DNA of 64,000 nucleotides. It comes from Proales similis. Its lineage: Eukaryota > Rotifera > Eurotatoria > Ploima > Proalidae. Below are positions 42,483 to 52,329 of this stretch, piece after piece (within the stretch, counting starts at the first letter, position 1; each line of letters begins with the position of its first letter). Below the pieces are notes generated by a model. That model saw only the letters and a program-made list of their open reading frames with translations. It was not told where the DNA came from and did no database searches. The position numbers and the translations under genes were made by a program. The stretch lies in the NCBI GenBank assembly GCA_019059635.1, contig JAGVRJ010000006.1, positions 310,001 to 374,000 on the forward strand, in the 5' to 3' direction.

Positions 42483-42940
42483 TTGAATGTGCGCAATGTT
42501 CAGTTGCTTTCACCTCTTTTTTTGCTATTCGCCCTTCGACTCTCAATCGCTGCTACACTTTTAGTTCTGCCTCCGTTTGCTCTCTCTCTCTCTCTTTCTC
42601 GGGCTCTTTTTGCTGAGAGACTTTGCGTCGCAGCGCATTTTCGGCTTCGATTATGCGTTTCCAACCGCGTATAGTGTGAATGGTGCCGATCAGTTAAGCG
42701 AGCCCAACAGAGTGCCCGGTCTGATCGATTTGAAATGCAGGCGGCACTTGCAGGGCGTCCAAAACAAGTCCTAATCAGCGCAGAGATGCCCTAAAGTCCA
42801 CATTCAATTCGGCCTGACTGGATTGAATGCTTCAACCGAACTGAGCCGCCTCTTGCTTATCAGCTCGACAGAACTCGTCTTTCCCAAGAGTGCTCGTCTG
42901 TGCCCTTTCTGTGCGCGTTCATTCTCAAGCGCTCGAAGAA

Positions 42941-44561
42941 ATGATTCAGCGACTCATTTGCCTGTTTTTCGTCGCCTATTTAAGTCTGAACGTATTGATC
43001 GCCTGGATCCTGACCGATTTCGTCGAACTGGACGAGCCGGCTCTGCTTGAGATCGACACCTGTCCGATGTGCTACGGACACTCGTTGTGTCCAATCAGGG
43101 CGCCGAGTGAGTTCAGACGCAAATTCGAGCTCGACACCAGCTTCCGCAGTACACGCCTGGGCAATTATGTTCTCAATTTAAAAAACGTCTACTTTGCCTA
43201 CCACACCAAGTCCAGGGCGCCGGTCGTGTTTAAGAAGCTCGCACACAAACGCGAGCTGGACGAGATCGATTCGGTTGAGGCCAATTGTGTTGGCAACGGC
43301 CAGAGCAACTGTATCGCTCATTTGCGCCATCACAAGGCCAATTGGCTGGGCAAAGAGAGACTCACTCTCAGGCAGCTGAAGGTGAGCACCGATCTGCTCG
43401 GCATCGAATTCACAACCTGCTTCAGTCAGCGGCTGCTCGATCGCATGTACGACCAGTACGCCGAGGCGGACTCGGCTGATGCGTCTAACGTGCAGCTGCT
43501 GCACACACTTCGCACAAATCCGGAGCCAATTGTGCTGCAGGTTAGTCTGAAGGCCGCGTGAACGATCGATCGGTAATTTGCAAGCGGCGCGTTTGAAAGA
43601 TGTTCTCGAGGAACGACGGCTGGCCGTTCCCTTACTACTACGGCAGCTGCGGCCGTGTGATAGTCGAGTCGTACGAGGGCCGCACTCTAGGCGCCTACAT
43701 TGACGCTCCGTTCGCCAAGAGAGTAAGAGAGTGTGTTGGACTTGAGTGCGTGCCCGTTCACATTTGTCTGCGCAGGTGAGGATCGCGCGACGACTGCTCG
43801 AGGCGCTGGTCAAGCTCTACGAGAACGAGCTCGGCGTGAACATAAACCTTCTCGACTTGAACGCGGACAACGTGGCCTACAACGAGCAGAGGGACCAGGT
43901 GATCTTCATCGACGTAGAGAACTTGATTGTCAGCGACCGAGTGGACATCTTGCGACGTAATGCGCTTTCTCACTACCCATTTGACTGTGGCCATTTGACG
44001 CTGAATGAAGAGACCGGCGGCAACCAAACAAAGTACTTTAGCGAGTTTGCCAGATGCGACGATCAGCGGGGCGGCTGCATCAGCTACATACCGCAGTCCT
44101 TCTGCCAGGCAGCTCAAGTCGACATCAACTTTTATTCAGGTTCGAGCTTTGATCCGCTCTCTCCCTATTTCTCAGTCCCTCTCTACTTCCCTCCCTTCCT
44201 CCTTTCACTCGCTCTCTCTCTCTCTCTCTTTCTTTCTCTCTCTGTGATTCTGCACGCATCGCATCGCGCCGCTCGTCCAATCCACTTGTGAGCCTATTTG
44301 CGCACTCTCGATATTTAAATTTTTATTTAAGCTTGTCGTTTGCTATTGAGCTCATACGCCAAGGACTTTGAACAGGACGGACAGCTATTGCACTCGATTC
44401 CGGCGGCCGTTGACGAAGAATTCAATTTGAACAATTTATTGAACGATTGCGCCGAATTGCGCAATCGAACCAGTGGCCACAATGATCAAAGCCGAGCGCA
44501 GATTGTTGCCAGTTTGATAAACGTGTTGAGCACAATTGAAAATAAAATTCAAACAAGCTGA
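42941..44561 (+). CDS. FAM69/DIPK-family secretory-pathway protein kinase-like protein
   Basis: Exons 42941-43540, 43600-43722, 43776-43956, 44011-44139 and 44332-44561. The N-terminus has a signal anchor (LICLFFVAYLSLNVLIAWIL), then the Cys-rich CPMCYGHSLC typical of the family. Kinase-like core: YHTKSRAPVVFKKLAHKREL (likely the Lys of the ATP site), GWPFPYYYGSCGRVIVESYE, RRLLEALVKLYENELGVNIN, and IFIDVENLIVSDRV in place of the DFG region. A C-terminal Cys-rich helical region follows (GGCISYIPQSFCQAA, NFYSACRLLLSSYA). DIPK proteins sit in the ER or Golgi or are secreted; DIPK2 is the autism-linked DIA1 group. The exact subgroup is unresolved. The last intron is a long pyrimidine-rich tract. 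Confidence 0.87.
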
Positions 44562-45664
44562 TTTTTCGAATTGATCGTTGCATGCACGCATCGATGGATG
44601 GACGGACGTGTATGGGTGGATGCATTGATCCATCGATTGATCGATTGATTGCTTAACACACATAGAATAGAGAACGCCAACAACAAAAGCGCAAAACAAA
44701 GCAAAGTGAATCTCTTTGATTTGTTCGTGTGTGCGCGTGTGTGTGTTTGCCACAACTGCGCACAAATTTTAAGTTTTGCGCACTCACAAAGCTGTGCTCT
44801 AGATCGGCCAGTCTCCAGACCTGACCCTGGCCTACTTACTTATTTTGGCTTGAGCGACCGTGTGCCAGAGCATACCTCTCCCTCTTCGCTTTTAACAGCT
44901 TTCGGCTCTCCCTTTCTCTCTCTCTCTCTCTCTTCCGCTGTCGAACGCTCCTGTTCAAGCTGCATTGTTTGAACTGATTGCTCACGCGCGCAATGCACAC
45001 CAGCACTGAGCATAATCCCTATTTAAGCAAGTGGCCGATCGGCGTCAGTTTCACTCAGAGTGAGAGAAGCTTTCGCCGGCCCAATCGAACTCAAACTTGA
45101 CGGGCCGCCTTGGTCACACACAATGCGAATGTGATCTAGTCGAGCGTGGCCGTACCAGCGACAAATGCCTGCCCAAGACCTGCCAAGGACAAGCTCGCTC
45201 GACTCAGATCATCACTTGTCAATTCGCACTCACGTTCGGACTTTTGAAATGCATGCCGCTTTGACAGAGACAAGGCCTCTTTTTCGGACAATTCTTCTTT
45301 TCGTCGTCGACTTTGCTTGTTTCCTTTTGGTTCATTTACTAAAATTGTGCAATCGTCAGCGGACAGACGGCGCCCTGCACAGGCGCTCGTCCACGTTCGT
45401 ACAATCACACGCTAACCAGTTTTAGTAAAAATGCTGCTTAAGCTTGTAAATCATCGTTCAATTCAAATGTTTGTAAAAAAAAAAAGCAAACTCACGTAGT
45501 GAGTAGAGACAATCAAACGAACAATAGACAAAGTGTGACTTTTGGACAAACTTGTTTTTTTTTCTCAAATAAAAACTGGACTCTGTCTGGATTGTCTCTA
45601 TTTATTAAGCAGCAGGACGTTTGAAAAATGTCTTTGTTTGGCTGCGGAAGCCGCCGCCGCTCGC
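44562..45664. other. gene-free region between converging genes
   Basis: About 1.1 kb between the 3' ends of the DIPK gene and the PAN/TSP1/SRCR gene. It contains GATC/GATTGAT-like repeats (44625-44650), a (GT)n/(CT)n pair and an AT-rich part with A runs near 45475. No exon could be supported. Confidence 0.5.
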
Positions 45665-47158
45665 TCAGTCATCACATCGGGGCATAATGCAGCTGGAAAT
45701 GTCCGTGGCCGAAGACTGACACGCGGTGCCGTTGCGAATGCTCGACACGCTCGCCTTGGGACTGTCGCAGCTTCTCACTCGGGTTCGAGCTCCGACACCA
45801 CAAGTCACACTGCACCTCGACCAAGGAGACCACGACGACCAGTAGGCGTTGTCTGTTCATGAGATTATTGCTTCGTTAGACTCGAGATTAAAATGCCAAC
45901 TTACACAAGCATTCGATTTCGAGCTCGAACTTGCTGTCGGCCGACGCCGCTCGCTTCCACGCGCAGTCCTTGATGGTCAGCTCTTGGCCAGTGCAGGTGA
46001 CGCCCGACACGCCGGCCAGCTCATTGTCGACCTTGAACGCTTTGACTGCGACAAAGTCGTCGAAGCCAAACTCGCGACAAGCCACCACTCCGATCGGCTC
46101 GATTAGACTCGTTTGGTCGCTGGCGGTGAGCACGCGGAGACGGCCAGGGCTCGGCTCATCGCTCATTTCGGACGCGAACTCGATCACTCCCTTTTTGATT
46201 ATGGGTCCGTTTTCGGTCGGCTCAATCGCTTGACAGGCAAAAGAAAAAGAACGCTTAAAGTCAAACTGGACCCGAAGAAGGCGAGAGGCACGGCCAAAGG
46301 GAGAGAGAGAGAGAGACAGACAGAGGAGGAGAGAAAGAACAGAGTCGACTCACCCAAGTTCATGCTGTGGCAATCCTTGAGCGCGGCGCAAGAGAGCAGC
46401 TCGCTCATGTAGCTGGAATTGCACGCGCTTGGCGAATGAGCAACGCACTGGCGATGTCGAGAGCGGGAGCCGCCGCAGATCTTGCTGCACTCGGTCCACT
46501 CGGTCCATTCGCTGTATGTGCGACAAGCGTCCTTGTTGCACTCGGCGAATTGGAGCGGCGCTCCCGGGCCGCAGAGGACTGGGGCGTCGAGCTCGAGCTC
46601 TTCGCTCAGCAGCTGCCAGTTGTCTGAGTTGTACACACGCCTGGTGCATTGGCGGCTGCGATTGCGAACACCGCCGCCGCACACGTCACTGCACTCAGTC
46701 CATTCGGTCCACTCGGTCCATTGGTAGCGAACGACCTGCGAGCAGTCAGAGCCGAACGTGTTTATGTTGTCGCAGATGCATTTGCCGCCGGAAGCGCAAA
46801 CGCTCGACGCCGAACAGCTCGCCAGATCGCACTGGATGTAGCTGTTGACTAGTTGGGCGTCGCCTTGCTCTTTGAGCTCGCGCCCCTTCAAGCCGGCTGT
46901 CAATCGAAGCGAGCAGAGCTCACCCTCAAACTCGTAATTTACGCAGTTCAAATTTCTCAAGCACTCGAGCGCGCACTGCTCTTCGTAAAAGAGCTTGAAC
47001 GCGTCTACTACCACCGGCGAGTGTTGGCTTATGTCTTGGCCCGCAAGCGGCTCTTGGCCACCAAACAGGCCGAACAGGTGATGCCGATCGATCAGCACCG
47101 TTTGGCTTGAGCCCATGTCGGCCAGCCAAAGCAGCAGCAGAAAGACTCTACCGGCCAT
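45665..47158 (-). CDS. secreted PAN/apple-like, TSP1, SRCR multidomain protein
   Basis: Three exons: one from Met 47158 (signal peptide [19 protein letters not shown]), a middle exon roughly 46229-45904, and a last exon to the stop at 45665. Domain order: PAN/apple-like segment ([20 protein letters not shown]), a short Cys-rich EGF-like unit ([19 protein letters not shown]), TSP1 repeat 1 ([20 protein letters not shown]), TSP1 repeat 2 ([19 protein letters not shown]), one SRCR domain ([33 protein letters not shown]), and a third TSP1 ([20 protein letters not shown]). Trp and Cys spacing in the TSP1 units fits C-mannosylation. It is extracellular; matrix or immune recognition is inferred from domains. 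A Met at 47185 is an alternative start. Confidence 0.83.
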
Positions 47159-47185
47159 TGAGTCAAAGCGACGAAATTCTCTCAT

Positions 47186-47675
47186 TTTCTCTTCCTTGTT
47201 TCTCTTCCTGATTCAGGTTCGATTGAAATGTTCAACAAGAGGCGATCAAAAACAGAAATATAGCAGCCGCTGAGAGACAACAGAGCCCCGGGGACGAGCA
47301 GAGGCGGCCAGGGAAATCGCATGCCAGTCTGCACGGTCGACAGCCTTGAGTTTTCTCACTGCAATCAGCTTGGCGCGCATTTCTATGACTACACTTGGGC
47401 TTGTTTAAAAATTATAAATCTCAAACGGCTCACTGACGACAACCACGATTATTTTAATTGAGCAACACATTGAGCGCGTAGCAGCGGTAACGAGCGAATC
47501 AACACCGAGCGAGAGCGCGTTCGTTTGCTTGCTTGTTGTGTTGCGCAAGGGCAACATGCGAACTTTCTAATTAAAATTGAAGGTTTTTTCATCGAGCCAA
47601 GTTGCGTGCCATTTAGGCGACGATCGACGATTTAGACCGAGAAGAAGAAGAATAAGAAGAAGAAAAGGAGTGAAC
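47186..47675. other. divergent promoter interval
   Basis: A 490-bp interval between the minus-strand TSP1/SRCR gene and the plus-strand small zinc-finger-like gene. It includes an AG-rich stretch (GAAGAAGAAG) directly before the latter. No exon seen. Confidence 0.5.
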
Positions 47676-48029
47676 ATGCGATACAAGTGCGTTGGCAGTC
47701 CGCACTGCATCAAAACCTTCGATCGAGGCCAGGCGGTTCGGGCGCATGTGGCGGCGTGCGAGCACGCGCAAAAGAAAATCGGGCAGCGAGCGGCCGTGGA
47801 GCAGCTGGAACGCGCCATAAGCAACGACTATCCGGGCGCCAAGGGCCTGCACTGCAACCCGTACTATCCGACGGCGCACAACTTGGACCAGACGTCGCGG
47901 TTCGAGTTCAGAGACGCTTCCAACAAGATGAGTGCGACCGAGACGGCTCCTCGCCGCATTCGCAAGCCCATCAACTCCAACATTCACAGCTCCAATCAAG
48001 TGAAGCAGTTGCTCCAGCACCAATTCTGA
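47676..48029 (+). CDS. small protein with an N-terminal zinc-finger-like CxxxxC...HxxxC motif
   Basis: A 117-residue protein beginning MRYKCVGSPHCIKTFDRGQA; I chose the Met at 47676 because upstream codons are only an Arg-rich run. The pattern C-x4-C-x12-H-x3-C (CVGSPHC...HVAACEHA) could bind one zinc. The C-terminal part is polar (RRIRKPINSNIHSSNQVKQL) and ends with the stop at 48027-48029; an AATAAA is found about 35 nt downstream. There are no introns. The family is unknown; the RIRKPI ending recalls short ciliary/microtubule-associated proteins but not convincingly. Confidence 0.6.
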   Translation: MRYKCVGSPHCIKTFDRGQAVRAHVAACEHAQKKIGQRAAVEQLERAISNDYPGAKGLHCNPYYPTAHNLDQTSRFEFRDASNKMSATETAPRRIRKPINSNIHSSNQVKQLLQHQF

Positions 48030-48383
48030 TCTACGTACAGGGGCCTTCACTTTTCATTTTCAAATAAATTGCCACAAATAAAGCCATCGATCTCTCTCAC
48101 TCCTTGCCTCTCACTCTCTCTCTCTCCCCCTCTCTCGTTGTTTTCGTTTCCATATTTTTGCTCACAAACGCACGAGCTGTGGTGAATATGAGAACACTCT
48201 ACGCCTGGCTGCGCAAGAGGTTCGCAGCTAAATCATTCTGCTCGAGTTTATTCAACCGTCATGTCATGTTTCGGCTTCTGTGCTCTTTATTTTTCATTTG
48301 AATCGTTCGAATTTGGCAATTTGATTTGTTTATCTGACTTTTTGATTTGGTCGACGTCTTGTTCGCTTTTCCTTAATTTGCCC

Positions 48384-49361
48384 TTAATTCGGCCTGACAG
48401 CGCACGTAGACGCTGCACAAGCCGAGTTTTGCGCTCCAGGTAGTAAAGGCGACGATGCATGCGCCTGCTTCTTCAAAGTGACTTGAAGCAGCTTTTTTTG
48501 CATTCTGTAGCCGTTCATTGCCTGAATGGCGTCCAAAGCCGCGCCAGGGCAGTCGTAGCTTACAAACCCGAAGCATTTGCTCTGCTCGGTGAGCGGATCG
48601 ATGAAAACCTTGGCGGACAAGACGAGGCCGAACGGACTGAACAGCTGCGCCAAGTCGTAGTCGTTCACGTCCTCCTTTCAAAGTCAGACTAAAGCTGTGG
48701 GCCACCGAAATAGAGAGAGGGCAAGCAGCGTTCTAACCGGCAGATGGTAGACAAACACGTTGGCGTTCTGGGGTCCGACCTTTTGCTTGGCGAACGGCCG
48801 AGTCTCCAGCTTTAACGAGCTCATCATTTGTTTCTTCAGCTCTGAGACAAGTGAATGTCGCTGCCAAAAGCGCTTCTTGTTGAGCTCATCGAGCGAGTGC
48901 GATCTGTTGCCTATTCTCTCCATGCTGTGGTACAAGTTCCTCGGCCGACTGATGTCGATCAGAGTGTGCCGACGATGACGACCGGCCGACTCGGTCGTCT
49001 TATTTTCATTGCTGTTCGATTTGGCCACTGCAGCGTATGTTTTCTGAGTCGCACACGCCTGCTGGCAATTTGAACGCTGAAAAGGCGTCGGCCTAGAAGT
49101 GAACGCAACATCACTAGGCTCTATGGCGAGCTGAATTCCATCGGGCGTCAGGAGACGACCGCACGGGTCGAGCATTGCGAGCAGCTGACTCGTTGACGAA
49201 GCCGATGAGAAGCTGAGCAAATAGGAGCTCGCTCTAGTCTGGCCACCGATCGGACTCAAATGCCTGACAGGTCCGAATTGCTGAAGGAACGATCGCAGCT
49301 CAATGGAAGAAATCTGCTCGGGCACATTTTTCACAACCAGTGTGATCGGAAGGCTGTTCAT
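48384..49361 (-). CDS. CELF/Bruno-like RNA-binding protein, reduced to two RRMs
   Basis: Two exons separated by intron 48675-48737. The start is Met 49361 ([19 protein letters not shown]); a frame continuing upstream to 49502 is less likely. RRM-like domain 1 (residues ~3-85) is divergent and lacks the canonical aromatic RNP1. A basic linker follows with a Ser/Arg region ([15 protein letters not shown]). The C-terminal RRM is a clear match to the third RRM of CELF proteins: [81 protein letters not shown] proteins bind GU-rich RNA to control splicing and decay. This copy lacks the usual RRM1-RRM2 pair, so it is probably a lineage-specific paralog. Confidence 0.82.
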
Positions 49362-49553
49362 TCTTAAACACAACGATGCTGCTGACGTCTTTTCCAGAGG
49401 ACTTTTGCCTGAGACCAAGTGCGAGACGAGACAGAGAGAGACCGACAGATAGCCCGAGACAGAGATGCGAGCAAAAGACGCAAATTTGAACAAATGGGCC
49501 AAGTTTATTGGGTTACAACATAATCGACTTGATTGCTCGTCTCCAGGCAGCGT

Positions 49554-50345
49554 TCACCAAAAGCGACAATAGATGGCCAATGCGACTGAAATGGGAAGCA
49601 GAAGAGCGGCGAGGCCGAGGCGACCTGTCGAGCTGAACGGCGAAGGGTCAAAGTCGAAGCAGAGCTTGTTGGAATCGGCTACTTTGAAACTCTGCGACTC
49701 GCAGAACTTCTTGCCAGTGCTGTAGTGCGAGCTCAGACTCTTTTCGGCGTACTCTGCTCCGGAGCATGCGTCCAGCAGCTGATCACAGAATCGGCGGCAA
49801 ACGGTCACCCTTGAGCTGGCGCCAACAGTCAAGCGGCTGACGGAGGCAATGACGGAGATCAGGCGCTACTCACTTGCGGTACCAAATGTATTGCTCCGGC
49901 GAGCAAAAGTAGCACATCATGTAGTTCATCATGTTCATGCATTGCTCTGACGCTCTGTACAGTGTGAACATGGAGGCAAAGACAGAGGCCACTTCGGTAC
50001 GCTTGCAGCACGCGTTCTGCTTGTACCAGGTGCAGTTGATGATGCTCGACTCGGCCTGGGAGAAGCGCGACTCGGCTACTCAGCGCAGTCAAAGAATAGA
50101 TTAGTGAGCGCCTAGAAGGGCATCAGAACCAACCTACAGAAGAAGAGACACGGTTTTTGCTCAGAGCGCGAGTAGATGGCAATCAAATAGTCAGTGTAGG
50201 TCATCACATCGTCGTAAAAGCTCGTCTCAAATCGAATCTGTGCGATGCTTTTCTCCGCCCTGTTTGGCCAGACCAGCATCAGAAGCAAGCAAGCGCTGAA
50301 GGACAATCTTGTCCTCAGCCCTTGCAAGTTCTCGTTTTTCCTCAT
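49554..50345 (-). CDS. folate-receptor-like Cys-rich protein, probably GPI-anchored
   Basis: Three exons with two short introns (GTAGGT...CTGAGTAG and GTGAGT...GCTCAAG). Met 50345 opens a signal peptide (LSFSACLLLMLVWPNRA). The Cys pattern fits the folate receptor/riboflavin-binding domain (PF03024): KPCLFFSESRF, NCTWYKQNACCKRTEVASVF, CMNMMNYMMCYFCSPEQYIW, VTVCRRFCDQLLDACSGAEY, KKFCESQSFKVADSNKLCFD. A C-terminal hydrophobic segment (LAALLLPISVALAIYCRFW) with a preceding Ser fits GPI anchoring. Key folate-contact residues cannot be judged, so ligand identity is open; the family also includes sperm-egg and hedgehog-related proteins. Confidence 0.78.
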
Positions 50346-51103
50346 TATTCTTCCATACGCCTGCCTTCGAACGCCCAAGAGTCACAAGAGTCACACGAGA
50401 GTGCCGCAGACGCTCTCAGTCGTCGCCCTGATTTTCTCTGAATAATTTTATCGATTTTCTGGTCGCCACTACCGCCTCGCTTGGCTTCCGTTTCATTTCT
50501 TAATTATTACGACCAATTATCATTCAACCAAACTTGCTCCCTCCCTCCCTCCCTCCCTCCCGAACTTGCTTTCGTCCTCCCCCGCTATGCGAGGGCTGCC
50601 TCACCTTGCCACTTTCAATTCTATCTATTTTGTACATTTTACTCAGACAGATGTATTTTTCATGTAAACTTGACGGTTGAAGGGCTCGAATCAAGAGAAA
50701 TAAAAAAAATGGCGTCTAATTAGTAAAAATACCATTCGCGTTCGATTGGCTGGTTCAGCGTCTTCTAATTCATCTTGATTAGAGCAAAACAGCAAAGGCA
50801 TTTAAAAGGTTATTTACGAAACCAAAACAAATTTGAAATGAAAGTTCGTAATCGAGGCCAAAATTTGCTTGGATTTTAATGTTCCCCGACCACTCCAAGT
50901 TGTCTCTTGTCTGTTGCATCAATTCTGATCAAATCGTTGATGATGTGAGTTGTTTGCCTACAAAATACATGCAAAATGTGGGGATAAATTAAGCGTGAAG
51001 CGAATCTGCCATGCGCTTACCGAAAAAGTGGTATTTAAGGAGAAGCACGAATAGGCATGGATCAGGTCATTGATCAAACAGACTCTAAATCAGACTCACA
51101 AGG
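50346..51103. other. intergenic region with tetranucleotide repeat
   Basis: Includes a (CTCC)n run at 50537-50561. The right part is the promoter of the carbonic anhydrase gene, with GGGATAAATTAAG near 50980 and a TATTTAAGG TATA-like box near 51032. No other gene. Confidence 0.5.
50537..50561. repeat. (CTCC)n microsatellite
   Basis: Six tandem CTCC units in an intergenic region. Confidence 0.9.
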
Positions 51104-52153
51104 ATGCGTTTCGAATTTTTGCTGTCGGCCATCATCGCTTGCTCGATACTTCGTCCAGGTAGACCAAGAAGGCACAGGCTGAGATGAAAGGTGCACTAAG
51201 CCCGATTTGAAAGGCAAAGGCCAGGACTGGGACTACGGTGCCAATGGACCGGACGCATGGAGTTCGCTCGGATTTTCGACTTGTGCGTCGAGTTCGCAGT
51301 CGCCAATAAACATCGACACTTCCAGTGTGGTCAAAGACAGCTCGCTTGCCGACTTCACGTTCACCAACTACACTGCAACGCTGGATTTCAAGCTGAAAGT
51401 TGAATCTTTCTCCGGTTAGTGCTCGGTCCATACTCTTCAGGCGGAAGTTGTAAAAAATGCTTGATGGCGTCAATCTGGCAGTGAAAGCCACGCCGCAGAA
51501 CACTGATCTGCCTTCGATCGGCGGCAGCAACTTTGGCTCCAACACCTACACGTTCGCGCAATTTCACTTTCATTGGGGCCAGAACGACTATTCTGGAAGC
51601 GAGCACACCAAAGACAACAAGAAGTATCCGCTCGAGTTGCATTTGGTGCATCTGGACTCATCTTCCAACATCGCTGTGCTCGGTTTCTTCTTTGAGGTCT
51701 CGACCACCACCGATCCAGACATTGACGCGTTGATCGAGGCCATAAGTGGAATCGATGCCGCCGATTCCACTTCTGAGGTCTCCTATTCATTTTCGCTCTC
51801 GTCTCTATTGCCGACCGAGTCCGAGCTGAGCTCAGCCGGCTATTACCGCTACTCTGGTTCATTGACTACCCCGGGCTGCTCGGAGGGCGTCACCTGGACA
51901 GTGTTCGACAAAACTCTCGCAATCAGTTCTGCCCAGGTAACTCATTGCCACTGCTCTGTCTGCTTCTTTCAATCTGATCAATTTTCTTCTACTTGCAAAG
52001 CTGGCCACCTTGAGAACGTACGCGAGCACAAACTGGAGAGATGTGCAGCCGCTGGGCAGCCGAACCGTCTACAAAAGCTCGGCTGCGACCATGGCCGCCC
52101 ACATTGTCCTCCTTCTTTTCTCTTCTTTGCTCGCTTCGATCACAGCCTTCTGA
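51104..52153 (+). CDS. alpha carbonic anhydrase, secreted, probably GPI-anchored
   Basis: Exons 51104-51158 (signal peptide MRFEFLLSAIIACSIL), 51214-51414, 51482-51936 and 52001-52153; about 285 residues. It reversibly hydrates CO2 at a zinc site. The three zinc His are visible: FAQFHFHWGQNDYSGSEH (two) and PLELHLVHLD (one). The proton-transfer and structural landmarks WDYGANGP, SSQSPINID, GYYRYSGSLTTPGCSEGV and TVFDKTLAISSAQLATL are all family-typical. The hydrophobic C-terminus (AAHIVLLLFSSLLASITAF) after a Ser resembles the GPI signal of CA4-type enzymes. Intron 51415-51481 was placed by frame, because the obvious acceptor upstream would give a stop. The His64-like position is not certain. 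Confidence 0.93.
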
Positions 52154-52329
52154 GACGTGTTTCAGCCTCTTAGACATAGACGTAGCTCAAATTCATTTTT
52201 CTTATTCACCAGCCACATTCTTTCGACCAGATTTAGAGCTTTTATTCTGACCACTAAACTACCATCTTCTACTGTAACCAGCGATTCAACTTGAATCCCT
52301 GTCCCTCAAGTATTCACTCTGCTATGGCC

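Noticed and set aside
45165..45425. 86-codon plus-strand frame in the gap after the DIPK gene
   Set aside because: Ordinary composition, no family, no promoter or polyadenylation context.
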